Source: Rhodospirillaceae bacterium
GTDB taxonomy: Bacteria > Pseudomonadota > Alphaproteobacteria > UBA8366 > Aestuariispiraceae
Direction: 5' to 3'
Assembly: GCA_002709955.1 (NCBI GenBank)
Contig: PAQY01000012.1
Location: 83,756 to 147,755 of the forward strand
Length of the DNA stretch: 64,000 nucleotides
In this document: piece after piece, positions 16,286 through 26,207 of the stretch
How positions within the stretch are numbered: the stretch's first letter is position 1
Layout: each line of letters starts with the position of its first letter
The notes under the pieces: generated by a model
Databases searched by the model: none
What the model saw: only the letters and a program-made list of their open reading frames with translations
What the model was told of the DNA's origin: nothing
Position numbers and translations under genes: made by a program

Positions 16286-17482
16286 ATGGGCAAATCACGT
16301 CGCACACAGGTTGGCATTGTTGGCAGTGGTCCTGCGGGTCTGCTGTTGTCACAGTTGCTTCACCGACAGGGTATCGAGTCGGTAATCCTGGAGCGAAAGG
16401 ATCGCGCCTATGTCGAAGGCCGCATTCGCGCCGGTGTTCTGGAACAGGGCACGGTTGATCTGCTGCGGGAAGCCGGGGTTGCTGAGCGACTGGACCGCGA
16501 AGGGCTGATCCATAACGGGTTCGAAATTGCGGGGAATGGTCGTCGCCACCGCATCGCGCTGGATGAATTGACCAATGGCAAGGTTGTTACCGTCTATGGT
16601 CAGACGGAGGTGACCAAGGACCTGATCGCCGCACGCCAGGCCGTGGGGAGCGAGATTGTTTTTGAGGCGGCGGATGTGACGCCCCATGCTTTCGATGGGT
16701 CAAAGCCGTTCCTGACCTATTCCCACCAGGGCGAAGACTATCGATTGGACTGTGATTTCATTGCAGGCTGTGACGGCTTTCATGGGGTGTGCCGACAGTC
16801 GCTGCCAAAGGATGCGCTGCGCACATTTGAACGGGCTTATCCGTTTGCCTGGCTGGGGATATTGGCCAAGGCGGCCCCAGCGGCGGATGAATTGATCTAT
16901 GCCCATCATGAGCGGGGCTTTGCCCTGTGTAGCATGCGATCAGAAACGATTTCTCGCCATTATGTCCAATGTCGTCCCGATGAAGACCTGGCGGAATGGT
17001 CGGATGCCCGTATCTGGGATGAATTGCGCCATCGCATTGGCGATACAGATGGGCACCACATCAATGAAGGGGCCCTTTTGGATAAAAGCATTACCCCCAT
17101 GCGCAGCTTTGTCGCCGAACCTATGCGCCATGGAACGCTGTATCTGGCCGGGGATGCGGCCCATATCGTGCCGCCGACTGGGGCGAAGGGGCTGAACCTG
17201 GCAGTATCGGATATTAATTACCTGTATCGCGCCCTGGTTCAATTTTACAAACAGAACATGTCAGATCTGTTGGACCAGTATTCTGATCAGGCCCTGGCCC
17301 GAATATGGAAGGCGGAGCGGTTTTCCTGGTGGATGACCAGCCTGCTGCACAAATTCCCGAATGAGGTCGGGTATGATCGCGCCTTTGAAAACCGCATGCA
17401 GGAGGCGGAAATCGCCTATCTGATGTCCTCTCATGCCGCCCAGACGGTGGTTGCGGAGAACTATGTGGGCTTGCCGTTTTAG
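16286..17482 (+). CDS. pobA: 4-hydroxybenzoate 3-monooxygenase
   Basis: A 398-residue FAD monooxygenase of PobA length. The N-terminal dinucleotide motif is VGIVGSGPAGLLLSQLL, followed by VILERKDRAYVEGRIRAGVL. The second FAD motif is LYLAGDAAHIVPPTGAKGLN, and the middle carries CDFIAGCDGFHGVCR. The enzyme hydroxylates 4-hydroxybenzoate to protocatechuate with NADPH and O2. I chose ATG 16286 because CAGGAGAG stands ten bases upstream and the Rossmann motif begins nine residues in. It is divergent from the Rieske operon and probably co-regulated by the IclR protein. Protocatechuate ring-cleavage genes are not in the window. Confidence 0.9.
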   Translation: MGKSRRTQVGIVGSGPAGLLLSQLLHRQGIESVILERKDRAYVEGRIRAGVLEQGTVDLLREAGVAERLDREGLIHNGFEIAGNGRRHRIALDELTNGKVVTVYGQTEVTKDLIAARQAVGSEIVFEAADVTPHAFDGSKPFLTYSHQGEDYRLDCDFIAGCDGFHGVCRQSLPKDALRTFERAYPFAWLGILAKAAPAADELIYAHHERGFALCSMRSETISRHYVQCRPDEDLAEWSDARIWDELRHRIGDTDGHHINEGALLDKSITPMRSFVAEPMRHGTLYLAGDAAHIVPPTGAKGLNLAVSDINYLYRALVQFYKQNMSDLLDQYSDQALARIWKAERFSWWMTSLLHKFPNEVGYDRAFENRMQEAEIAYLMSSHAAQTVVAENYVGLPF

Positions 17483-17500
17483 AATTTTCTGGCGCGCACC

Positions 17501-18031
17501 CTATGCAACCCTACCGGCGTGGCGACGCGCCAGGGGTGGGTCATCCGCGCGATAGATATGATAGCGGTCCGGATCCATGCCTGCGGGAAGGGGCAGCATA
17601 ACCGCGCCGGGCAGGGACAGCGGTTGGTCGCTCACCACATAGGCACCTGTCGCCAGAAGCGGCAAAAGTGCCGGACTTAATTTATTGCGGGCAAATGCCA
17701 TATTGGCATCCTTATCCCCCGATCCCAGATCTGCATGGACCAGGATTGCTCTGCCAGCCAGGGTCTTGCGGGCAAGGCCCAGATTATCAATGACATCGCC
17801 CAGAAACAGGTGTTGATCGTCTGGAATACAATCGGGGTGCGCCCGAACCTCTCGCTCAAAAACATAGATTTCGCGATCCGGCAGAATGGCGCGCATATGA
17901 TCATAGGTCCGACCATTGCCCAGACCCAGCTCCAGCACAACGCCCTCCATCGACCCAATATCCTGCGCCGCCTGATTCAACAAATCACGCTGCGCCTGAA
18001 GCCGCCGAATAGCCGAGTCCAATCGTGACAT
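17501..18031 (-). CDS. Class I SAM-dependent methyltransferase
   Basis: A protein of about 176 residues with a SAM-binding motif I reading VVLELGLGNGRTYDHM, followed by EIYVFEREV for the acidic ribose-binding position. A later ILVHADLGSGDKDANM segment corresponds to motif II/III. The short length leaves little room for a substrate domain. Homologues are generally annotated only as methyltransferases and the substrate is unknown. I prefer ATG 18031 (MSRLDSAIRR); an in-frame ATG at 18046 is equally open. It converges with pobA and is divergent from the KAP NTPase gene. Confidence 0.75.
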   Translation of the reverse strand: MSRLDSAIRRLQAQRDLLNQAAQDIGSMEGVVLELGLGNGRTYDHMRAILPDREIYVFEREVRAHPDCIPDDQHLFLGDVIDNLGLARKTLAGRAILVHADLGSGDKDANMAFARNKLSPALLPLLATGAYVVSDQPLSLPGAVMLPLPAGMDPDRYHIYRADDPPLARRHAGRVA

Positions 18032-18201
18032 ACCAATCCCATTCACATTTTGCGCTGCACCATAGCAGCCTTCTGCGAAGATAGGATTTTCCCAGAATAA
18101 ACCAACCCTTAATCACGGGGAGGTGAAAATCAGGGTGTCAAAATTAATAAAAACAATCTAAAGTAATGATAATTCGTGTTGGATGCTGGATGAGGGAAGC
18201 G

Positions 18202-20649
18202 ATGACGGACGCAGATCAAAAAGTATCTGATCATGACTACCGAATGAAACTGCTGATGAAAGGGTTAAGGCAACTTGATCCCAAAGCAACCTTTCGTCCC
18301 CTTCTTGTGTCCGGTGCTCAGGATCTTTTCCTGTCCATCCATTCGGAACCATTAACAGGAGATTTTGTAATTGGATGGGCGACGCAATTAATAAATATTT
18401 CTATAGATGATCTTACATCTGATATTGGTTGTGACGTTATTATTGTTGAAAATATAAAAGAAAACTCATCAGGGTTACTTTTAATTGGAACTATTTTCTT
18501 AAAGAATGAAAAAAAGAATATTAGCTATAAAGGTAATATTTCTGATTTCTTTAAAATTATTTTGAACAATATTATTGCTTCCAGAGATATAGGTGCCTCA
18601 AAAAAAGCAAAAGAACCTTCAAATACTGCCGATTGGGACTTTCCCCCTGAATTCAGGGAGGCCCTGCGGGACGCCAATATTCAGATTGTGCCACGAACCA
18701 GGCGCCCTGATGCGGAAACGGAAGATTGGTTCTGGTCCGGGTCAGCCTTGATCCTGCCGCATCCCAATCGTGACGTGAAGGTGCCGCCTGTACAATTATT
18801 GCTGGCGAAAGAAGGGCTTTCTGAGGGGGTCAGGGACCGTTTCAGGGCCGCCTTCATGACGCATAAGCGCTGGTACTTGTTGGTCGATTATGCGCGTAGC
18901 GAAAAGGATCAAGTCTCGCCCTATCTCATGGTGGGGTATGGCTATAGCGCCGAGGATAAGGCGACCGTCGCCACGTTCACACAGTCTGTTCATACCAACT
19001 TGCCGCAGTATTTCGGGGACGGTCCGGCGCGGGATATTCAGGTGAATGATCTGGCCCCCACCCATGACGCGCCAAGCCATAATCCAAAACTGGGTTTTCC
19101 TGAGATTGCGAAAGAACTGTGCAGCACCATTGAATCTGTGCGCCGGGATGCTTTGAAGAAAGGGGTGGATGCGAACATTACGATAGGCCTGTTTGGTCCC
19201 TGGGGGTCAGGCAAATCAACCCTGATGGGGGCCTTGGAAAAGGCACTGCTGAGCGTAGACTCTGACAAAGCCTGCTATGTCATCATACCAGTAAATGCCT
19301 GGAAATGGGATGGGTCCAAGAGTTTGCATGCCCATATGCTTGACACGCTTCGCAATGTGATGGGCAAAGAATTGGAAGAGGCGGCACGCAGGAAAAAGCA
19401 GGGCTTTGATCGCCTCTATTGGGGAACAATGGCATTCATCAAGAATGTGGTCCTGCCGTTGGTGCCACTTGTCTTGATATCAGGATCCCTGCTTTATGTG
19501 CTGGTCGCATCAGGCGCTTGGGCGTGGTTCCACGGCTTTGTATCACGATCCTCGGAAACGGTAGACATTACAGCCCCTGGTTTTTCGGCCCAAATTGGGG
19601 CCGGTGTCACGTTATTTGTTGGCGCTATCACCAGCGTATTTCGCGACAGCCTTCGAAGCTGGATCAATGGCCTGTTTCAAAGTCGGGTCGTAAAGGTCAG
19701 CGATCAGCAGCGCCTGGCACAGACCTATGCGGATATCAGTGAAATCGGGAAGCAAACCGGGCACACTCTGGCGTTTTTTATTGATGATCTGGATCGATGC
19801 ACGCCGGACCGTGTGGCTGAATTTGTTGAGTCCATTCATAACCTGACCACGGCGGGGTGTGTTACGGTCGTTGCTTGCGATGAAGAATTCGTTTCTGCCG
19901 CACTGAACGCGAAATATGAGAGAATCGTTGCCCATCATCCAGATGGCATTGGGTTTGGCCGCAGTTTCCTGGAAAAAATTGTGCAGGTTGGATTTCGAAT
20001 GCCCGCCTTGACAGAAAAGGGTGTGCAAGAGGCGGGGCTGATCCGGGGGGACATCGATGATCCGGTCCTGGATGCGCAATTGGACGAGAATGGAATTTTG
20101 CTACAGGCAGGATCCTTCGGGTCCATTGGCAAAAATGGTGGCAAGCCTGATGAGATGGTGCTGAGAAAATCAGGCTTGGAAGAAAATATAGCTGAATCAG
20201 CGGAAGAAGATGTTGGCGTTGAATTGCGCCCTCAGATTAATGAGCGTCTTGCCAGCGAAACCCTGGATATGATGATCCGGGATTTCGTTCAGCCGATGGG
20301 TATGAACATGCGCCGCATCAAATCATTGCGCAACACCGTTGGATTGTACCTGCGAATAGCGGCTGCGCGCGGCGATATTCCGCCGGAAGACCCGGCAAAG
20401 GCAACACGGTTGGCAGCGTATCTGGTCGCTGATTTGGTGGATCGGGTGTGGTTGGACGCCTATCGCCTTGAGCAATTGGAAAGTTATCGCGCACGCCCTG
20501 GCCTGGGTGACTTGTCTGGGCGTCAATCCCTGCAGGATAAACTGGCCAGTGCGCTTGGTTCCCCAGATGCTTTGGACGACCTATATCGTTTGCTTGGTCG
20601 GCAGCCCCGTGGGCTGCCGACGCCAGCTGATCCTCAGTCCAAGTCTTAA
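18202..20649 (+). CDS. KAP family P-loop NTPase, membrane-associated
   Basis: About 815 residues. An N-terminal region of about 300 residues matches nothing I recognise. A KAP NTPase domain follows, with Walker A GLFGPWGSGKST (about 332-340) and Walker B LAFFIDDLDRC. Between them are two predicted membrane segments (around residues 420-445 and 475-495), the inserted pair characteristic of KAP NTPases. I chose ATG 18202 because of GAGGGAAG upstream. The first 150 codons are strikingly AT-rich compared with the rest and with neighbouring genes, suggesting a recently acquired or recombined N-terminus. KAP NTPases appear in several phage-defence and membrane-signalling contexts; no defence partner is adjacent. 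Its stop overlaps that of the convergent MFS gene in CTTAAG. Confidence 0.82.
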   Translation: MTDADQKVSDHDYRMKLLMKGLRQLDPKATFRPLLVSGAQDLFLSIHSEPLTGDFVIGWATQLINISIDDLTSDIGCDVIIVENIKENSSGLLLIGTIFLKNEKKNISYKGNISDFFKIILNNIIASRDIGASKKAKEPSNTADWDFPPEFREALRDANIQIVPRTRRPDAETEDWFWSGSALILPHPNRDVKVPPVQLLLAKEGLSEGVRDRFRAAFMTHKRWYLLVDYARSEKDQVSPYLMVGYGYSAEDKATVATFTQSVHTNLPQYFGDGPARDIQVNDLAPTHDAPSHNPKLGFPEIAKELCSTIESVRRDALKKGVDANITIGLFGPWGSGKSTLMGALEKALLSVDSDKACYVIIPVNAWKWDGSKSLHAHMLDTLRNVMGKELEEAARRKKQGFDRLYWGTMAFIKNVVLPLVPLVLISGSLLYVLVASGAWAWFHGFVSRSSETVDITAPGFSAQIGAGVTLFVGAITSVFRDSLRSWINGLFQSRVVKVSDQQRLAQTYADISEIGKQTGHTLAFFIDDLDRCTPDRVAEFVESIHNLTTAGCVTVVACDEEFVSAALNAKYERIVAHHPDGIGFGRSFLEKIVQVGFRMPALTEKGVQEAGLIRGDIDDPVLDAQLDENGILLQAGSFGSIGKNGGKPDEMVLRKSGLEENIAESAEEDVGVELRPQINERLASETLDMMIRDFVQPMGMNMRRIKSLRNTVGLYLRIAAARGDIPPEDPAKATRLAAYLVADLVDRVWLDAYRLEQLESYRARPGLGDLSGRQSLQDKLASALGSPDALDDLYRLLGRQPRGLPTPADPQSKS

Positions 20650-21863
20650 GCCCCCGCCGGGGTTAGTTTGCGGTTGTCTTCGATGGGCAGGTGGACGATG
20701 GCGGCGGCGAAGCCCAGGATGGCGCTGGCGATCCACATGGCATCGTAATTGCCGAACATCTCATAGAATTCCCCGGCCATGACCAAACCCGTGAAGCTGC
20801 CCACCTGATGGCTGAAAAAGACGATACCAAACAACATGCCGACATTGTTGGGCCCATGCAGTTTGGCGACCGTCATGCTGGTCAGGGGCACGGTGGAAAG
20901 CCACAGCAAACCAATAACGGCGCTGAATACCAGCAGAACCGTTTCCGTCACGGGAACGATCAGCAGCCCCATCGCGGCCAGACCGCGCAGCGCATAGATG
21001 ATCGACAGCGGATATTTCGGGCGAAATGTGCCGCTGATCTGGCCTGCCGTGATCGTGCCAATGATGTTGAACGCACCGATCAAGGCCAGCCCAGCCGTCC
21101 CAGCGGCGGCAGACAGGCCGCAGACCAGGGCGAAGTTCGGCAAATGAACGGCGATAAAGGCCAGGTGGAAACCACAGACAAAGAACCCTGCGATCAAAAG
21201 CTGGAAACTGCGATCGGTCATGGCACGGCCAAGCACGGCTTTCAGGTTTTCACCAGGCTGTGCCGCGATAAAGGCCCTTTGCGCGGCGGTAGGTCTGGCT
21301 TCACGGCGAACGACCAAGGCAAGTGCGGAGGCAGCAAGGCAGACAGCCGCCATCGCCAGAAATGCGTCAATCAACCCAAAACTTTGCAGAAACAATTGGC
21401 TGACGGGGGAAAAGACCAATTGTCCAAAACTGCCGCCCGCCGTTGCGATGCCCAAATACAGGCCGCGGCGTTTGTCTGACGCCGTGCGCCCGATAGCCCC
21501 CAGCAGGACAGGAAAGCCAACGGCGGCCTGTGCAACGCCCAGGATAAGACCGGCGGACATGCCAAAGACCCAGAAGTTTTCCGCCATTGCCGTCATGGCA
21601 AGGCCGCCTGCATACAGAACTGCGCCAAAGAACACGACGGGGGCAGCCCCAAATCGATCTGATAAACGACCGGCAAAGGGTTGCGCAGCCCCCCACATCA
21701 GGTTCTGAACCGCCAGGACCAGTGACAGGGAGGCGATGGTGAACCCGGTTTCAGCAGGCATGCTGGGCAGGAAAACGCCAAATGAAATTCGCGCGCCAAA
21801 GCCAACGGCCAGGATCAGGAAGCCCGCAAAAAGAACCAGGGCAGCATTGCGTTCCGATGTCAT
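20646..21863 (-). CDS. MFS transporter
   Basis: A protein of about 405 residues with around 12 hydrophobic segments. It has the MFS loop 2-3 signature QPFAGRLSDRFGAAP and a second, weaker repeat near GQISGTFRPKYPLS in the C-terminal half, so it is an inner-membrane secondary transporter. Its layout resembles oxalate/formate or monocarboxylate-type members, but the substrate cannot be deduced. I chose ATG 21863 with GGAGTGATC upstream; the longer frame adds 32 charged residues before the first membrane helix and is unlikely. It is monocistronic as far as can be seen. Confidence 0.8.
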   Translation of the reverse strand: MTSERNAALVLFAGFLILAVGFGARISFGVFLPSMPAETGFTIASLSLVLAVQNLMWGAAQPFAGRLSDRFGAAPVVFFGAVLYAGGLAMTAMAENFWVFGMSAGLILGVAQAAVGFPVLLGAIGRTASDKRRGLYLGIATAGGSFGQLVFSPVSQLFLQSFGLIDAFLAMAAVCLAASALALVVRREARPTAAQRAFIAAQPGENLKAVLGRAMTDRSFQLLIAGFFVCGFHLAFIAVHLPNFALVCGLSAAAGTAGLALIGAFNIIGTITAGQISGTFRPKYPLSIIYALRGLAAMGLLIVPVTETVLLVFSAVIGLLWLSTVPLTSMTVAKLHGPNNVGMLFGIVFFSHQVGSFTGLVMAGEFYEMFGNYDAMWIASAILGFAAAIVHLPIEDNRKLTPAGA

Positions 21864-21987
21864 GTCGATCACTCCTGAATGGATTAGGCGCTCTTCATAG
21901 ACCTGAAGGTGGGCTTCGTCTTGCGAAATCGCTGCAAGAGCTTTTCGCCTGGATATCACGGATCAAAAAACAGGTTGGCAAAAGAAA

Positions 21988-22015
21988 ACCGCCCGGCAGA
22001 GACCTGCCGGGCGGT
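21988..22015 (-). terminator. Intrinsic terminator of the BI-1 gene
   Basis: A perfect 12-bp stem (21988-21999 with 22004-22015) closes a four-base loop. On the minus strand it is followed by TTTTCTTTT, a standard rho-independent terminator just past the BI-1 stop at 22042. Confidence 0.85.
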
Positions 22016-22041
22016 GTATCATCATCGCAGATGATAGAAAA

Positions 22042-22776
22042 TCATTCCCGCATGATGTTCAGGATGTTCAGGATGTGGATGAACAGCGTGACAAAGCTGC
22101 CATACAAGGCCAGCGCGCCAAACAGCGCATATTTGGTCACCTGATCATCGCCCAGATTTTCGTGATACATGTTCTTGATCATCTGGGTTTCATAGGCCGT
22201 AACCCCGGCGAAAACCACCACGACTGCGAAGGAAATCAACAGAGCAAAGCCTGTGGAGGCCAGGAACATATTCACGACCATGGCAATCACCAGGCCGATC
22301 ATCGCCATCATGAAGAATGTCGACAACCCGCTGAGGTTCTTTTTGGTGGTGTAGCCAAACAGGCTGACGCCCGCAAACATGCCAGACGTGATAAAGAACG
22401 CCCGTGCGACATCCATCGATCCTTCGGTAGACTGCAGGAAATAGGCCACCATCGGGGAAATCATGATACCCCAAAGTGCGCAATAGGCCCAGTAGAAGGC
22501 ATGCGCAGTCGCAGTGGACTTCATCGTAATGATGCGGTGGGAGAAGAAGCCCATGCCGATCAAGGCCGCAAACAGAACCCATTTCATCGGGCCGACAGCA
22601 ATTGTGACCATGATTTCAGGATTTTGCGCCAACGCGAAGACCAGCACGCCCGTGAAGGCGACGCCCAGCGCCATGTAGTTGTAAACGCGCAGCATATAGG
22701 ACCGCAGACCGGCGTCGATTTCCGCCTGGCTGGCGGTACCAGCCTGTGTTGCATAACGATTCGGATTGAGAGCCAT
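22042..22776 (-). CDS. Bax inhibitor-1/YccA family membrane protein
   Basis: A 244-residue, very hydrophobic protein with about seven membrane segments, the usual size for BI-1/YccA. It starts MALNPNRYATQAG, has SHRIITMKSTATAHAFYWAY in the middle and ends ALALYGSFVTLFIHILNI, all typical of the alphaproteobacterial branch. Bacterial members such as YccA interact with the FtsH protease or act as pH-sensitive calcium leak channels. A cytoplasmic-membrane stress role is likely but not shown here. The gene stands alone, with a strong terminator 27 bases downstream. Confidence 0.9.
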   Translation of the reverse strand: MALNPNRYATQAGTASQAEIDAGLRSYMLRVYNYMALGVAFTGVLVFALAQNPEIMVTIAVGPMKWVLFAALIGMGFFSHRIITMKSTATAHAFYWAYCALWGIMISPMVAYFLQSTEGSMDVARAFFITSGMFAGVSLFGYTTKKNLSGLSTFFMMAMIGLVIAMVVNMFLASTGFALLISFAVVVVFAGVTAYETQMIKNMYHENLGDDQVTKYALFGALALYGSFVTLFIHILNILNIMRE

Positions 22777-22954
22777 GGCTCATTGCCCCTTTAGTAGTCA
22801 CCCCCGTGAAACTCTCCAGCCGCGCCCGGTCGTGGCCGATATGGGGAGGGTGATGCCCATGCCGGTCACCGAAGCGCGATTTTGTTAACACATATGGACA
22901 TTCTTATACACTGTTTCAACAGAAAGATGTCCCAAAAAATGCCCTTATTTCAGC

Positions 22955-25474
22955 TTATTCGTTCCGCATTAGCGGGGCCGCTTTCTTGCCCAGGGCGGAC
23001 CAGGTTCCGATAAAGCCCATAGACACGGTTGCAATCAGGGCAACCACCACTGTTAGGGCGGCAGCTTCAGGAACAAAGATCCATTCCGCCTGCATCACAA
23101 ATTCAATCACGACATAGGCAGCAATGCCACCGACGACCCCTGCAATCACCGCGGTCATCAGCCCCAGCAGGCCAAATTCCAACAGATAGGCGATCAGGAT
23201 ATCCCGGCGGGTGGCCCCCAGTACTTTCAGCACAACGGATTCGTAAATCCGCCGATTGTGCCCGGCGGCCACGGCACCTGCCAGCACCAGGATACCGGCC
23301 AGGATCGCAATGCCAGCGATGGCGGTCACTGCCGTTCCCAGATCTTTGAGGATTTTATCAACGCCTTCCAGAACTTCCTTAACCCGGATTGCCGACACAT
23401 TGGGGAATTGATCGGTCAGTTCCTGTTCCAGGGCAACCTCACGATCCGCCGGTAAATAGGCGGTGGCGATGTACATTTGCGGCGCGCTTTCAATCATACC
23501 GGGGGAAAAAATCATCACGAAATTAATCCCCAATGTGGTCCAGTCGATCTCCCGAAGGTTCGAGATTTCCGCCTCAATTTCCCGTCCCAGAACATTGACT
23601 GTGATCTTGTCGCCGATCTTGAGATTCAGCAACTCGGCGGCTTCTGCATCAAAACTGACCAGGGTTCGGCTGGTATCGGAATAGTCCTCTGGCCACCATT
23701 CGCCCTCGACGATTTCACTGCCCTGGATTGGGGGTGTGCGTGACCAGGTGATGCCGCGATCTCCCCGCAGGATCCAGGCGACTTCGGATGGTGGTTCAAT
23801 CTGTTCGACGGGAACCCCTGCCAGGGTGGTGATGCGCCCCCGCAGCATGGGGACCGTTTCATAGCGATCCAAGCCATTGAAACTGTCCAGATCTGTGCGG
23901 AAATCATCAATCTGATCTGGCTGAATATCGATGAAATAGAATCCTGGTGCTTCTCCTCGGAAGGTTTCTGAAACCTGTTTGGACAGATTCCCCTCGATCA
24001 TTGCGACCGCGATCAGGACGGTCAGGCCCAGACCCAGGGATACGACGACACTGGCTGTTGGCGCGCCTGGTCGATGCAGGTTGGCGACTGCCAGGGCGAT
24101 GCGGATATTGCGTGCGCGCGGCAAACGCCGGGCCAAGGTCATGGCCCCGCTGGCTGCGGCGCGGAAGGCCAACAGGGTCCCAACCGCCCCACCACAGAAA
24201 GCCAGGGCGACAAGCGGTTGATCTGCGGTCAATACCGCCAAACCAACCAAAGCGATGGCGCAAAGTGACAAGGCGATTGCCATTTTGGGGCCGGGACGCC
24301 CCATGACTGGGTTCAGCAGGTCACGAAACAGTGTCGCTGCGGGCAGGTTGCTTGCCTTGGCCAGCGGCCACAAGGCGAATACCAATGTTGTCAGCAATCC
24401 GAATGCCGCCGCCAGGATCAGGGGGAAGGGATACAGGCCCATCCGTGCCTCTACCGGCAGGCGGTCCGCCAATAGCGGGATGATCAATGCGGGCCCTGCA
24501 CCGCCGATGATCAGGCCTGCAATGATACCAACAATCGCCAATGCGCCGACCTGCAACATGTAGATGGAAAAGATCGTGCTGCTGGAAGCCCCCAGACATT
24601 TCAGTGTCGCAATTGTTGCGGTTCGCTGATTCAGGAAGGCCCGGACTGCATTGCCGACCCCAACGCCGCCGACCAGCAAGGCGGTCAGCCCCACCAAAGT
24701 CAGGAACAACCCAACACGGTCAACGAAACGTTGAATATTGGGTGCGGCATCGTCCAGCGCCCGAACACGCCATCCAGCGCCTGGGAAGCGTGTATTCAAA
24801 CGCTCCGTCCAGGCGGCGACATCGGTGCCGGGCGCTAGGGCAATGCGATAGTGATAGCGGATCAAACTGCCCGGCTGTTCCAACTGCGTTGCTGCCAGGG
24901 CGGCGCGGGGAATAAAGACGCGCGGGCCCAGGTCAAATGCTTGGGTTCCCTTGTCTGGCTCTGACAGGAAGGTGCCACGCAGATCAAATGTTGCCTCCCC
25001 GATTTTCAGTCTATCGCCCTTAACCAGCCCCATGCGCTCGACCAGTTGCGGCGCGGCAATCAGGCCCCATGCCCCATCGCGCTTGTCCAGTTCATTCAGC
25101 GAAACGCCGTCTTCCAGCACCAGTTTACCGTATAGGGGATAGGCCTCATCCACGGTTTTTAACTCGATCAGATGGCGGTCCGCCCCATCGGCGCGAATGG
25201 CCATGGCACGCATTTCCACGACCTGAGAAATTTGTTCTGAATTGGCACGCAGCCATTCCAGTTCGTTCGGGGCGGCGGCGACATGGGTCAGGCGCAGATC
25301 GACATCCCCGCCCAACAGAACGCGGCCATCGGCCTTCAGCCCAGCCTCAATAGCCGAAGCCAGGGACCCAACGCCTGCAATGGCGGCAACACCAAGCGCC
25401 AGGCAGGCGACAAAGACGCGGAACCCTTTCAGGCCGCCGCGCAATTCGCGTCGTGCGATGCGTGCAGAAACCAT
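22955..25474 (-). CDS. ybbP: FtsX-like ABC transporter permease (YbbP type)
   Basis: An 839-residue permease with the MacB/FtsX topology found twice: an N-terminal membrane helix and a large extracytoplasmic domain, three central helices near residues 250-400, then a second FtsX domain ending in three helices. Its start, MVSARIARRELRGGLKGFRV, is typical of YbbP. YbbA-YbbP is thought to move or extract hydrophobic molecules or lipoproteins at the inner membrane; the substrate is unproven. The gene lies one base downstream of its ATPase partner, and tesA is divergent next to that, the same ybbP-ybbA/tesA order as in E. coli. Confidence 0.88.
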   Translation of the reverse strand: MVSARIARRELRGGLKGFRVFVACLALGVAAIAGVGSLASAIEAGLKADGRVLLGGDVDLRLTHVAAAPNELEWLRANSEQISQVVEMRAMAIRADGADRHLIELKTVDEAYPLYGKLVLEDGVSLNELDKRDGAWGLIAAPQLVERMGLVKGDRLKIGEATFDLRGTFLSEPDKGTQAFDLGPRVFIPRAALAATQLEQPGSLIRYHYRIALAPGTDVAAWTERLNTRFPGAGWRVRALDDAAPNIQRFVDRVGLFLTLVGLTALLVGGVGVGNAVRAFLNQRTATIATLKCLGASSSTIFSIYMLQVGALAIVGIIAGLIIGGAGPALIIPLLADRLPVEARMGLYPFPLILAAAFGLLTTLVFALWPLAKASNLPAATLFRDLLNPVMGRPGPKMAIALSLCAIALVGLAVLTADQPLVALAFCGGAVGTLLAFRAAASGAMTLARRLPRARNIRIALAVANLHRPGAPTASVVVSLGLGLTVLIAVAMIEGNLSKQVSETFRGEAPGFYFIDIQPDQIDDFRTDLDSFNGLDRYETVPMLRGRITTLAGVPVEQIEPPSEVAWILRGDRGITWSRTPPIQGSEIVEGEWWPEDYSDTSRTLVSFDAEAAELLNLKIGDKITVNVLGREIEAEISNLREIDWTTLGINFVMIFSPGMIESAPQMYIATAYLPADREVALEQELTDQFPNVSAIRVKEVLEGVDKILKDLGTAVTAIAGIAILAGILVLAGAVAAGHNRRIYESVVLKVLGATRRDILIAYLLEFGLLGLMTAVIAGVVGGIAAYVVIEFVMQAEWIFVPEAAALTVVVALIATVSMGFIGTWSALGKKAAPLMRNE

Positions 25475-25475
25475 C

Positions 25476-26207
25476 TTATTCTGCCGCCTTCAATGCGGCG
25501 TCTTTGACCAGACGCCCGTCGCGCATCTCTACGGTTCGGTCACAGGCCCGCGCCAGATCCGCATCATGGGTGATCAGCATCAGGGTCGTTTTATGATCGC
25601 GCGCCAGATTGAACATCAGATCGATGATTTGTTGTCCAGTGTCGGCGTCCAGATTGCCTGTGGGCTCGTCAGCCAGGATCAGCTTCGGACTGCCAATAAA
25701 GGCGCGCGCCAGGGCGACACGCTGTTGTTCCCCGCCGGAAAGCTGGCCTGGATAATGGCTCAGCCGGTGTGACAGGCCGACCTGTTCCAAAACCTCTGCG
25801 GCGCGTTCATAGGCATCGCGCCGCCCGGCCAGTTCCAGGGGGATTGCGACATTTTCGACCGCTGTCATGGTGGGAACCAAATGGAAGCTTTGAAATACGA
25901 TACCCAGGTTATCGCGGCGAAATTCTGCCAGGCCATCCTCGCTCAAGCCACGGAAATCCTGGTCGCCAATTCTGACACTGCCCGAAGTTGCCTGTTCCAA
26001 CCCGGCCACGATCATCATCATGGATGTCTTGCCAGACCCTGATGGCCCCACAACACTGACTGTCTCGCCGCGCCCAACTGACAAATCAATACCGCGCAAG
26101 ATGTTGACCTCGCCCGCTAAAGACCCAAGTGTAAGGTGGACATCGCGCAGATCAATCATGGGCGATGCAGGGGTTTGGTTTTCTTCAGTATCAGCGCGAG
26201 ATGTCAT
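25476..26207 (-). CDS. ybbA: ABC transporter ATP-binding protein (YbbA type)
   Basis: A 243-residue LolD/YbbA-type ATPase with every expected motif: Walker [16 protein letters not shown]-loop FQSFHLVP, signature [14 protein letters not shown], Walker [13 protein letters not shown] and the H-loop LITHDADLA. It powers the adjacent FtsX-like permease. The start is either ATG 26207, whose CATG is shared head to head with the tesA start at 26206, or an internal ATG at 26159 ([10 protein letters not shown]), where the conserved domain begins. With the longer start the two divergent genes overlap by two bases and each promoter must lie inside the other gene. Confidence 0.92.
   Translation of the reverse strand: MTSRADTEENQTPASPMIDLRDVHLTLGSLAGEVNILRGIDLSVGRGETVSVVGPSGSGKTSMMMIVAGLEQATSGSVRIGDQDFRGLSEDGLAEFRRDNLGIVFQSFHLVPTMTAVENVAIPLELAGRRDAYERAAEVLEQVGLSHRLSHYPGQLSGGEQQRVALARAFIGSPKLILADEPTGNLDADTGQQIIDLMFNLARDHKTTLMLITHDADLARACDRTVEMRDGRLVKDAALKAAE

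Noticed and set aside
22075-22794. 239-codon plus-strand frame
   Set aside because: Antisense to the BI-1 gene; His/Gln/Arg-rich translation without domain features.
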